Shown here: positions 46,301-56,690 of the stretch, piece by piece
Layout of the letters: each line of letters starts with the position of its first letter
Position numbering within the stretch: position 1 is the first letter of the stretch
NCBI GenBank assembly: GCA_038501625.1
Contig: JAZAYU010000127.1
Location: 310,001-374,000 of the forward strand
Source: Corbicula japonica
Taxonomy: Eukaryota > Mollusca > Bivalvia > Venerida > Cyrenidae
Length of the DNA: 64,000 nt
Reading direction: 5' to 3'
Notes under the pieces: model-generated
What the model was told of the DNA's origin: nothing
The model's input: the letters and a program-made list of their open reading frames with translations, nothing else
Databases searched by the model: none
Position numbers and translations under genes: made by a program

Positions 46301-47530
46301 TTGCGTGCATTTTTTCTGCCAAAGAATAAACAAAAGTTGATGCTATTTCGATTCATGTGCCCTGTTTCAACTTACCCTTTTTATACTTGTAAAGTAGCTA
46401 TTAACTACAATATTGTAAACACTATGGAAATAGCAAACATTTTATTTTGAAGTTAACCGAGGCACAGGGTTAACAATTGAATCATTATTTTAAAGTTTTG
46501 TTTTTAATTTGTATTTAGATTAAACCACAGGATTCAAGACTACCAAGAAAAATTCGAAAAATGACCTCTAACATTTAGATTTTGATGATGATTTGTTTTT
46601 ACTTTTTGACCGACTACTCTTTTTGCTCGAAACGAAAACATTTTACTGAGGACTCTCTATGTTATCTTATGAACTAAAAGCAAAGTTCAAAATGTTTAAC
46701 TTCATATTTAAAGCTTTTTTATGATAAAGCTGAAAGTAAGCTATGAATTACACAATGATGGACAATTAAACTGAAGAACTGCTGAGAAAAAAAATATATT
46801 AAATAAGAGTCAACTTGCTTTAAGATATAAAACCTTGGTAAGATTAGCTAAAGGCTGCGCGTGAAAAGACCTTTTATTTACCTTAGGGCCATCTTTCTAT
46901 TGACTAGTTGAATTGTAAGTAATATATTTACTTCTTCTTTCAGGATTGGAAGGTTTGGCTTCTGTTTTGGCCAGTTTTTGCATTTTCACTTTTGTGATGA
47001 AACAACGAAATCTTTACGAGTTGGATTTCTGGCGTGTCCTATAATTTTCATGCTCAAAGCCTGTGCTACACAAAAAAGCCAAGAACCTCGTGAACAAAAT
47101 GCTTAGAACGTGAGTCAATCTTAATTGCCGGAGGGGGTTAATTTTGAAAGACTTCACTTCGTATCTTAGATATTTTATGGTGTGGTGAATCTTTAAAAGC
47201 TATAATTAAATAATGGGTGTTAATTAAGTCTCTTGATTTACAGAAGTAATTTTGAAGTTCTGAAAATCAGGCAACATAATGAATGAAATTTAATTAATAT
47301 TGGATTTGCTGATATCGTTTATTTCAATTGGCAGCACTTAATAATGTAGATTCTGTTCAAACTCTTCTTTTCTTTCGATGGATGAGAAAACTGCATTGTA
47401 TAACTTGTAAGACCGCAATAGCTGGTTATACATCTATTTGCAGAAAAGGTTAGTGTTTAAAAATCACAGATATTCCATAAGGTATTTATTGTTGCATCGC
47501 TTGTTGCTGATTGTAAAAAATGCTGGGCTG
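43346..47530. other. Long non-repetitive stretch, no gene seen
   Basis: Lower repeat content than the rest. It includes the minus-strand recurrent motif at 46111. A 32-codon frame after TTACTTCTTCTTTCAG (46944-47043) looks exon-like but stands alone. It could be intron or gene-desert DNA. Confidence 0.4.
46111..46147 (-). promoter_or_regulatory. Recurrent 36-bp motif, copy 3
   Basis: The minus strand reads AATTTACGAGTCCCCTTTAC then AGCATTCCTCAAGATTC, matching 25508 and 28682. GTTAATTAAAG next to it is a homeodomain-like AT core. Confidence 0.4.
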
Positions 47531-49130
47531 GAGGTTATAAAACTGGGTACTGATCTGTGGTTATACGCCTTTCCAATAATTCGATGAATTTATTTGGTTA
47601 CCTCCCCTGTCCAGTCACGTGACTGCTCTACAGGAAAAATGATTGCTCGCTGTAATAACGTAATAGGGAATATGTACCTACAACTTTCTTTTTTATAATA
47701 AAATTCTTTTTTGGAAAATATATTTTCTCTTTGAATTAGTAATAAAACATCAGTGTCATGATATTTTTGAAAATAATTTATAAAACAATCAGGTTTCTGA
47801 CTAAAAGTGTCAATTCATAATTCCTCGCATTAAACACTAAATGACTTGAACTAACAGACAGTCGCAGTGTTCTCATCACGGCTTAATTGAGTCTCGTTTC
47901 CGGATTAGCGTGTCTATTCAACTACTGACATCATGTTGTGATAATGTCGGCGGCGATTGATTTTGAAGGCGGCATGCCATAAACATGTCAAACTGTCTCG
48001 CACACGGGGTCATCTGTCAATTACTTAAAGGGGCAGATATCATTGACCAATAGAGATCGTGTAATTTCTATTTGCAATGTATCTACACCTCCCAATTCTT
48101 AAGTATTTCGGAGTCCTTTAACTACTGGATGTGCCAGCAAATGTATTTGATTTAGCACTTAAATGGATTCTTAATCAACATTACGACAAGTTTTAAAAAC
48201 AAAAGCCGTCAATAAGAAACAAATCTTGTCAAAACATTTTATATATGTTTAATTAAGAGTTTGGGCTTTTATGCCAAAATTTCAATATGTCAAACCTAAG
48301 AAATCTAAATTGGATATGCAACCATATTGTGATATGAATATTCCCATCTTTTTGGAAGCCGGCATCTAAATCCTTGGATTTTATTCTACGAATAATACTT
48401 CTACAACAAACAATCAGATTACCGATCCTGTTTTATTTCAAGACAGAATCAATCATATTTGCGTGTGAAGTATACGTAACATTTTAAATATTCAAATTAT
48501 TTATTCGTTGACCATAAACGCCTTTAGGACAATTCTGTATGTGTAAGTATCAACAAATTCAGATTGTATTTTTTTGTCTTCAGATCATGTAACCAGATGT
48601 TGACATATCACGATTTCAGGATATTAGTGCATTACTAGCCTTAGCAATTTGCAACATTTACACCAGTAAAATATATTTTCAGCAGAAAAGATATTAAGAA
48701 GAAATTGTTGTACATAATTGGTAAAATTAATGCTTATGTTTGTCATAATTGCGTTTCATACTGCCTACTATCAACAAGAATGGTACATGTTCTTAAATCA
48801 TTAAAAATCTAAATATCTAACAAATAGTAAATATAAAAAAGTCTGGCTAGAATAACAGACCAGCAACTTATTTTTTTACCGACGGCGACGAACGCAGACC
48901 TGCAATATAGCGGATAAGGTTAGCTATTATGTGCTTAAGCCATTAGCCCGATTGTTCAGCTATCCTGCAGAGCCTCGTTTTGGATTGATTTTCGGTCGCG
49001 GGAAGTAACTCGTACAGGACTGCGAAACTGTTTATTGGAAAGGCGTATACTCTATGAAAGTTTTCATTTCAGCCATTCAGATGCTTGAGCTTTGAGATTG
49101 ATCTCCATTCTGACTTTAATCAGTTTAATT
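47531..49130. repeat. Family B remnant split by an insertion
   Basis: GAGGTTATAAAACTGGGTAC (47531) and GTTTTCATTTCAGCCATTCAGATGCTTGAG (49060-49090 region) are the two parts of a family B repeat. They are separated by the element 47564-49047, so that element inserted into an existing copy. Confidence 0.55.
47564..49047. mobile_element. ~1.48-kb non-autonomous DNA transposon-like element
   Basis: TACGCCTTTCCAATAA at the left and TTATTGGAAAGGCGTA at the right are perfect inverted ends, flanked by TA on both sides (47562-47563, 49048-49049). Further in, GTTACCTCCCC and GGGAAGTAAC partly pair. The interior has no transposase frame. It contains a GC-richer block (47870-48060) with GATTGACATTT-like and CCAAT motifs. 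A TA duplication suggests a Tc1/mariner-type or related element; this is inference. Confidence 0.65.
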
Positions 49131-49439
49131 ATCTTTGGACAAGGTTTACTATTTGAGTATTCTAAGATCTGGTATGAATTTTCAACGACAAATACGTTTG
49201 ACACTGATCCTTCTAATGCTGTGAACAAGCGTTATTTTCCCTTCTTTATGTCTGAATATAACTATGAAACTTGGGTGTGTCTTCAAGACATTGCACGAGA
49301 TTGTGTAATGCACTAAATTTTTTTTTTAAAAACAACAACAATAAAACACTATTTGCTCTACGGGGATGTTTGACTGATTGCGGCTTTTTCTGATTTACGT
49401 ACTTAACATAATAACAATAAATAATATTAACTAGACGGG

Positions 49440-50030
49440 TGTTCAGTTGAACACTTGTGTCGCCCTCTGGTGCTATGTCGGAATAAAAATGCAAGTATAA
49501 AAAAGGGCATAACTCCATCAAAGAATTTGGCATCAACATGAGCGTGTTGTCATAAGCAATATAATTTGAAAGTTTGATGTAAAAATATTAAGAAATGACA
49601 AAGTTATAGCCAACGTTAAGTTTTCGGTTAAAAATCCAAGTACAAAAAGGGGCATAACTCCATTAAATGTGACCTTGACCTTGGGAAGTTGGCATCACCT
49701 CGAGCGTGTTGTCATAAGCAATATAATTTGAAACTTTGATGAAAAAATATTAAGAAATGACAAAATTATAGCCAACGTTAAGTTTTCGTGTAAAAATCCA
49801 AGTACAAAAAGGGGCATAACTCAATCAAATGTGACCTTGACCTTGAGAATTTGGCATCATCTCGAGCGTGTTGTCATAAGCAATATAATTTGCAAGTTTG
49901 ATAAAGAAATATTAAGAAATGGCAAAGTTATAGCCAACGTTATGTTTTCGTGACGGACGGACGGACGGACGGACAGACGGACAAAGCGATCCCTATGTAT
50001 CGCCGTTTCTTCGAAAGGGCGACATAAAAA
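49440..50030. mobile_element. ~590-bp Pearl/Helentron-like element
   Basis: Subterminal TGTCGCCCT (49462-49470) and AGGGCGACA (about 50017-50025) are inverted. Between them are three tandem units starting GGGCATAACTCC at 49505, 49650 and 49812; the last two carry GTGACCTTGACCTTG. Then come (GGAC)n (CGGACGGACGGACGGACAGAC, about 49954-49980) and an end hairpin with TCGCCGTTTCTTCGAAAGGGCGA. This is the same architecture as 33659-36630 with different sequence. No protein is encoded. The name is from recalled literature on bivalve Pearl elements. Confidence 0.7.
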
Positions 50031-50689
50031 CTATTTTGGTTGTATGAATTATGAATGCGTTCTCTTAGTCGTGATATATAATAAAGCAGCTTAACAAAGG
50101 CTCTCGCATTCTAACCATTTCTTTATGCTTTGTTTCTTTGGAACGACAATAATGTTATACCCCCCGCCCCCCACAAACACACACCATTTTATAATACTCT
50201 CTAGGCTTTCCTGGCAATTATGTCCGATGTCGATTATTTCTTCTGTATGCAAAATACAGTAATATATTGGCAATTTTCTCGTATTTTGTGTCCACAAATG
50301 TCGTATTAGATGCATTGAACATGCATACTGACCACTTAAGATAAATCCTGTCCATTATTCTGGATTTTTATGGCAAAATAGCATGCTTTCAGACATGTAT
50401 CAATAAGATAAAACTCCCTTCGTGATTTTAATTGAAAGCAGTCCCTATATACACTTCTAATTTCTATACATCTCTAGAAATCAGGAACCTTTTTAAGTAA
50501 GATGGTTAATGAAGGTATTTTGCAGATTTTTTTTTTTGATTTTTTTTTACTTTTATTATTTATAAAAGTATTGTCCGGTATTTTTTCCATAATATCTTTT
50601 AAACGCATGAAGAGACGACCTTGAAATTTTGCCTACTTTATATCGCTTTTATCTAAAACAGGTTTCTGAATTTTGATATTGTCGTCTGA
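50031..50689. other. Intergenic with poly-T runs
   Basis: No gene. A T-rich low-complexity run lies at about 50525-50550 and a C-rich run at 50160-50170. Confidence 0.45.
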
Positions 50690-52815
50690 ATGCATATAAA
50701 TGTCCTCTTTTCATAGATACCAAATTTATGTGTGTGAGGCGAATGTTTATCTCCCCTTTTATTTTCTTTATTCTTAAACGATATTGAAGAAATGTGCATC
50801 AAATCAGGTGTTGACGGAATCGACGTTGACATGTTTAAAGTTTTACTCATTCTTGACGATGATGATATAGTGATTTTTGTTAACAATAAAGAAGAATTGC
50901 AAAAAGATTTAGATCTGCTGTATGGATACTGTAATAGGTGGATGCTGTGTGTAAATTCCCAGAAAACCGAAGTGATGATTTTCAGAAAAGGTGGAAGATT
51001 ACCAAAATAATATGTCTTTTCTCTATGGTAATAATGATAAGGAAATAGTCAGTAGTTTTGTATACCTAGGAATTGTGTTCACAACAACAGGCCATTTAAT
51101 GAATAAATATTTGCATAAATTTACTTATGGGGAAATCTTTTCTTAAAAGAACCTAGAAGCTCTATTTGTTTCTTTTATCCCTGTTATCGTGATGATTTTT
51201 CTTGCTGATTTTATTCCAGGTGCTCTGGTCTCGGTAAGATCATTGAGTACCCGCCCTTTGGCTTTGCAATGCTATTAGCTTCTTAAATGTTTTATGTGTT
51301 TGTGTGCTTTTGCATGCAACATTGTTGAGCCGATTGGTGGGTTGGAGTTATTTCACCAAGACAATTTGTACTTGTTTTGTGAAATGATAACCTGCTGGGG
51401 GCAAGTGTGAGGTTGGTGCACCCTAGAACCTGGTTTAAACCCCCATTAGCAATTTGTTTTGCCACTGACCGTTCCAAGGCGGTAAACCCCTCTAGTTCTC
51501 ACTTTCGTTATTTGTTTGTGGCGTCCATTTTGAAACTGATTATTGTAGTACCATGCTCTCTTTTCCTCTCTACTTTTTGGCGGTGTGGGGAGGCAGTGTA
51601 TGCTGGATGTGGACATTCCTGATATGCATATTTCATTTTTTAAACACAAATTGGATCTTTTTGAAAAACTTGTATTGCCAATTTTAAATTATGGTAGTGA
51701 AGTATGGGGCTTTCATCCTGGAAAATCATTAGATAGAGTGCACATGCAATTTTGTAAACGTCTGCTATGTGTAAAAAGGCACACAAAATGATTTTATCTA
51801 CGGGGAACTAGTACTACTTTCTTTACAAAACCTTAGATTCTATAATATTGTCAAATACTGGGCAAAAATATGTGCTAATGAAAACAAATATATTAGAAAA
51901 GTTTATAATATGTTATATCATGATCTTTTACTTAATCCACATAGAAAAAAACTGGTGCTTACTAGTCAGAGATTTACTTTGCACACTAGGATTCAAAAAC
52001 GCCTGGATGTTTCAGGCTGTTGGGGATGTGAAATTCTTCTTATTTTTGGTTAGAGAATTAAAGATCAATTTATTCAAGGTTGGCAATCTAGATTAAACGA
52101 CTCAAGTAGGGCACTTTTTTATCGAAATGTAGCGATCTTTAGGTTTCAGCCATATTTGAACATTGTCAACATCCCTAAATATCGTATTAGTCTTTCACGC
52201 CTTCGATTATCTTCACAGAGATTTATGTATAGAAACTGGTTGATGGAATCAACCTGTTAGCCCTCGTTTTAATGAACGTCTTTGTTTAAACTGCAATCGC
52301 CTAGAAGATGAGTTTCACTTTGTCTTACAATGTACTATGTTCAATGACTTGCGTGTACAATATATACCCAAGAGATTCTGGAAAAGACCAAACATGTTTA
52401 AGTTTGTTGAATTAATAATACATAAAATCATTAAATATTGAAAAATGGCTTGCTTCGTCGAAAACGCATTTAAGATAAGGTCTAGTTTGCTATACGGATA
52501 ATATATGTTGATTTTGTATTTTATCAATATTTGTTCTTAATTGTTCATTGTTCATATAAATAGTAAATGTATCATCTTTCTGAAAATACTTGTTAAGGGT
52601 CGTTTTACTCGAAGTTTATGAATATATATATTTTTAATGCGTAACAATGTGAAAGTTTATATACATTTTAAAACGTTTACTTGAAGTTTGCATACATTGT
52701 CCGCCATAATATTTATGTTATGTGTAAGTTTGTGTACATTTTATTTTTTTTTTACTTTTTGCATGACAGCCATATATATGTTATGTGCAACATGAGTGTC
52801 GGACCTATTGGTTTT
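50690..52815 (+). mobile_element. 5'-truncated, dead LINE (reverse transcriptase remnant)
   Basis: A frame from about 50707 gives reverse transcriptase motifs: ISPLLFSLFLNDIEEM, then LLILDDDDIVIF where the usual YADD box should be (Asp pair kept, Tyr-Ala lost), then KEELQKDLDLLYGYCNRW and NSQKTEVMIFRKGGRLPK, then, after a stop, EIVSSFVYLGIVFTTTG. The C-terminal region resumes at 51640 (HKLDLFEKLVLPILNYGSEV) and continues with several stops and frameshifts to a CCHC-like C-terminal motif (CLNCNRLEDEFHFVLQC). The 3' end has AATAAA and an ACTTGAAAACTTG tail near 52830. The N-terminal part is missing. It is a non-LTR retrotransposon; the clade is not assigned. The middle is interrupted by family A. 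Confidence 0.85.
51126..51640 (+). repeat. Family A repeat, fullest copy, inside the LINE
   Basis: It separates two collinear parts of the LINE reverse transcriptase C-terminus (NKYLHKFTY | HKLDLFEK). Landmarks in order: AGAACCTAGAAGCTC, GGTGCTCTGGTCTCGGTAAG, CTTTTGCATGCAACATTG, TTCACCAAGACAATTTGTAC, AACCTGGTTTAAACCCCC, CCACTGACCGTTCCAAGGCG, CATGCTCTCTTTTCCTCTC, GATATGCATATTTCATTTTT. The identity of the family is not known; GGTTTAAACCC is vaguely B-box-like, so a SINE is possible. It has no protein. Confidence 0.75.
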
Positions 52816-53363
52816 AATGCAATAAAAACTTGAAAACTTGATAAATGCAATAAAGATGTTGATTTTTTGTAGACCGGACAAGACTTTTGTCCATAAGCAT
52901 ACATATTGCTTCATTTTATTTGTTACTTGATAAAAGAGATTTCGCTCAAATTAATATGGGGTTGTTTTATTTAAAAATGCTGATCCAAAGTTTCGGTAAT
53001 TAAACATTCAAGTGTTGATGTCAAGTTTCTATATTATAATTTTCTGCTCCTCTCTTGGAGCATCATGATCATTTAATGAAGTTGAAATATAAATGCTCGT
53101 AAATCATATAGGTAAACGTTTCAAAATGTTTCTGAAAATGCGTTTGACAAATATACAGAAAAAAATGAAATATGCTTATCAGAAATAGCCAAACTCAGAA
53201 AACGCAGCCTCCCCAGGAAGCGAAAAAGAAGAGAGGGGAAGAGAGCATGCGTTTATTACAATATTAATTTTATATAAGATACCACCAACAATTAATGAAA
53301 AAAAATATGTACAAAAGAAGATAAAAAAAAGTTCAAACCCATGAAACCAAAGATATTATACAG
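52816..53363. other. Intergenic, one family A-like minus fragment
   Basis: At about 53205-53255 the minus strand reads CATGCTCTCTTCCCCTCTC followed by TTCTTTTTCGCTTCC and GGGGAGGCTG, matching the family A 3' region. Otherwise AT-rich without a gene. Confidence 0.45.
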
Positions 53364-53500
53364 TTATTTGGTTCCTTGACAGGTAGTGTGAGGATATATT
53401 GCCGGTCTGGGTGTCATATTACCCGAGCCGCAGGCGAGGGATAATATGACACCCAGACCGGCAATATATCCTCACATACCCTTTCAAGGAACCAAATAAT
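53364..53500. repeat. 137-bp palindrome
   Basis: TTATTTGGTTCCTTGA at the left and TCAAGGAACCAAATAA at the right; the stem contains GATATATTGCCGGTCTGGGT and complement. The 13-base apex GAGCCGCAGGCGA (53425-53437) is itself a CC-GCA-GG mini-hairpin. MITE-like, non-coding. Confidence 0.85.
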
Positions 53501-53505
53501 TGTTT

Positions 53506-53989
53506 TATTATACTGCAAAGACTTTTTCAGACAAAAATAATTAGAAAACATCGATTTTTCATTTATTTCGCTTATTTAATGCCGAACGACGTAATTCCCC
53601 TCAGAGAACCTCAATAATTACATGTCTGAGTCATTAATTTACCTGCATGACGTCACTTCTATAGAAATTGAATGGACTATCGATTGGATATTTATTTACA
53701 AAATTTGAGAATAATCTGATCGTTTTCTACGTTAAAACATAACACAAATATTTTCTGGAACAATTTTAGTAATCCCTAAGCATAACGCTTTATAAATTAC
53801 AATATCGGCTTCATATTATGCATTTTTACGGAAATTCAAAGCAAAATGGCGGATGACAACAAAAGGTTGGAGGTCAGAGATGGAAATTATGGGACGTGCG
53901 TTCATATCTACGGCCGATCCGTAAATACGGATATACATGAACGGCAAATTATCCAATCAAATTCAAGCAAACTTCTTTGCAGTATAATA
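53506..53989. mobile_element. 484-bp segment with 16-bp inverted ends
   Basis: TTATTATACTGCAAAG at 53506-53521 and CTTTGCAGTATAATAA at 53974-53989. The interior contains TGACGTCA (53649), AAAATGGCGG and paired ATCCGTAAATACGGAT. With the adjoining palindrome it may be one composite MITE. Confidence 0.55.
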
Positions 53990-53997
53990 AAGATCAT

Positions 53998-54133
53998 AAG
54001 ATCATAAAACTAAATCTGGAGATCAGTCTCAAATCTCAAGGATCTGATTGGCTGAAATGGCGACTGGTCGCCATTTCAGCCAATCAGATCCTTGAGATTT
54101 GAGACTGATCTCAAATCTTAGTTTTATGATCTT
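53998..54133. repeat. Family B palindrome, nearly perfect
   Basis: GATCATAAAACTAA and TTAGTTTTATGATC at the ends; arms of TCAAATCTCAAGGATCTGAT and complement; apex GGCGAC-TG-GTCGCC. One of the cleanest copies. Confidence 0.9.
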
Positions 54134-55059
54134 GGGCCCTTGTGTTATTTTATGTCAGTTACCGTGGGTTAAATGTTTGAATAGATAAAAGAGGAAGATA
54201 AAAGCCACCGAGCACGGCAAGTATACAAATGTTGCAAACAAACTCGGTTAGATTGAGTCTGTTTATGGGCAGTAATGCATATTTCTGAAGACTGATTATA
54301 AACGGGCACTTTTAATCACAAGGCTTTTATCTCAACTGAACTATGAACATTTTCTCGTGCTGCTTCATAAATTTTATACGACGAATTTTACTCCAAAAAT
54401 GTTAAAAATCTCAATTGTGTTCTTATTTTCTTTATGACATCATTACCACATTTAACCTTAATAATAATTTCATAGAACTTTAAACACGCTTTTATTATTT
54501 TACAACTCTTTAAATGCAAAACAGTGAGACGTTATATATAAACCTGTTACCAATTTTTAACGCCACGAACAAACTATTTCCGAACGTTCCATTCGTACTA
54601 TAACATTGGACATCTGCTTTCATAATAATCAAAAGCATTCATGCCAAACACGATGTACGTAGTAAAACAGAGGGGCCACCTACATGAATTACTTACATAA
54701 TCAAGCCAGATGTAGCTCCCACCGATGGTTTCATCGAAAACAAATGACGAGATACAGTCACCTCTGCCGCAATAAACTTTAGGTACCTGTTAAACAAGCT
54801 ATAAACACACTGTTTGGTTTTAATGTGTCTGGTTAGCAACAGAGATAAATGTTTCACGTATATTAAATGTCAGTCAAAATATTATTTTCCTTTTACTGAT
54901 ATTTAATTATGGCTTTTCATTATTATAAAAAAAATGAATGAACATTGATTACACCATTGTTTTGGATTGATAAAAACGAACAAGACAAAATATTTCAAGT
55001 TTTTGTAAACGAATATCATGATGCCAAAGTCGATCTGGATATCCGATAATCCGTAGACA
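54134..55059. other. Intergenic, no gene seen
   Basis: AT-rich spacer without recognisable structure. Confidence 0.45.
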
Positions 55060-55290
55060 TCTTTCACCCTAGAACCTGGTTTAAACCCCCAGTGGCAATT
55101 TGATTTGCCACTGACCGTTCCAAGGCGGTAACCCCTCTGGTTCTCATTTTTTTAAATTGTTTGTGGTGTCTTTTTTGAAACTGATCATTTTATTGATCAT
55201 GCTCTCTCTCTCTTCTTCTTGACTGTGTGGGAAGGCTGTTTTTTTTTCTGTATATGTCAATACCTGATACGCATATTTCACCTTTTTCTA
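55060..55290 (+). repeat. Family A repeat, 3' half
   Basis: AGAACCTGGTTTAAACCCCC, CCACTGACCGTTCCAAGGCG, TTGTTTGTGGTGTCTTTTTT, CTCTCTTCTTCTTGACTGTG and GATACGCATATTTCACCTTT follow the 51420-51640 order closely. Confidence 0.78.
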
Positions 55291-56539
55291 ATAAAAATGT
55301 TAACTGTTTCACGTTAATACTGAAGTAGACAAAAAATTAATCTTTGAAAGCCATCCAACACGACAAATATGAACATATTTCGTGCTTGGTTTGATTAAAC
55401 GGTTTCATGGGTAATAATGGAAATGCTTATCACAGCACGCGACGCCTAGTCCCGGGTTTGGCGAAACTCAAAATTTACCCCAGTGAACAGTACACTTTTG
55501 ATCAATCCCAAACGATGGTGTGAATATGGCATTAAACATGGAACCCTTAATGAGATATTTTTAGATTACCTAATCTGAGCTGCGCTAACCCTGGGCTAGA
55601 CTACTTGGGTTGAATATGCATTTCCATGTTGTTCACGCACATAGACGATATATATTTAATTATAACTAGTCGATCCACCAGACTTTTTTACAAGCAAAAA
55701 TAATTAACATTCGCAATCCTAGACAAAGAAAACAATCAAATTTGCCGTCGCATAATTTTATTCGTAACTGCAAGATAGTGAGAAGAAATAGACAAATAGC
55801 GCATGGCAAAATAAAAAATAAACATTATCCACATAAGAAAACTTCTTCGGTCGTATATCATTTCAGCCTACGTATATTTCTCAAACAGAATCGACAAAAA
55901 TGTTGACTTCATAAAAAAGAAATATCAAGTATTTCCACAAGCATAATATAATTTTCTTTAAATACCACAACTAATTAAACTCTCTTGTTTTTCTTTTTAA
56001 AAAGACAGTGATAAAGTTTACTGTGTATCATCGGCTATATTTAATATCGTTTTCAGACCACTTCTGGTAATTGCATCCATCATTATTTCTTCTGCATGGA
56101 ACAGCATGCGCAAAATGTCCCGACGATTACAAATAATTGGTATTTACTCATATTTTGTGACCGCAAAAGTTCTCATAATATGTAATTAACATGCATACTG
56201 GCCACTTTAGATACGACTTGACCATTATAATTGACCATTATTGCAGGATAGCGTGCACTTAGGGTCGAATGCCTCAATTAGATATAATTGCAGTCTCGAA
56301 ATTTCATCAAACTGCTATTAGACGTTGTTAATATGCTTTTGCCAGTTATCGCAAGAAAGGAGCAACATTACAATAGAGTGATTGCAAAATTTCTTCGCTG
56401 GGATTCCCTTTTTGATATTTTAATGATGTCTGTTTATAATTTAGATGGGACGTCTTTGAAAATTATCTCTATAGGCAACTATTTATGAAATGGTATTTAT
56501 TTTGAAATACTCTTTATAACACTGTGGTAACCCAAATAT
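55291..56539. other. Intergenic, no gene seen
   Basis: AT-rich DNA; short frames only. A segment at about 56070-56240 (TTATTTCTTCTGCATGGAAC, CATACTGGCCACTTTAG) resembles 50230-50345 (TTATTTCTTCTGTATGCAAA, CATACTGACCACTTAAG), a diverged duplicate. Confidence 0.4.
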
Positions 56540-56690
56540 TTCTCTTTTTGTAATTGTTTGTGGTGTCTTGTTTTAAATTTATTTTCTTATAAACTTATGC
56601 CCTATTTTCATATGTTTGGCTGCTCAGGGAGGCTATTGTTTATCTGGTTGCGGCAAATTCTGATATGCATATTTCATTTTTTAAATAATT
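56540..56690 (+). repeat. Family A repeat, diverged 3' portion
   Basis: TTGTAATTGTTTGTGGTGTC, CAGGGAGGCTATTG and TTCTGATATGCATATTTCA match family A. Confidence 0.65.

Noticed and set aside
46944..47043. Exon-like 32-codon frame after a strong polypyrimidine-CAG
   Set aside because: Isolated, too short to distinguish from chance, with no partner exon or homology recognised.
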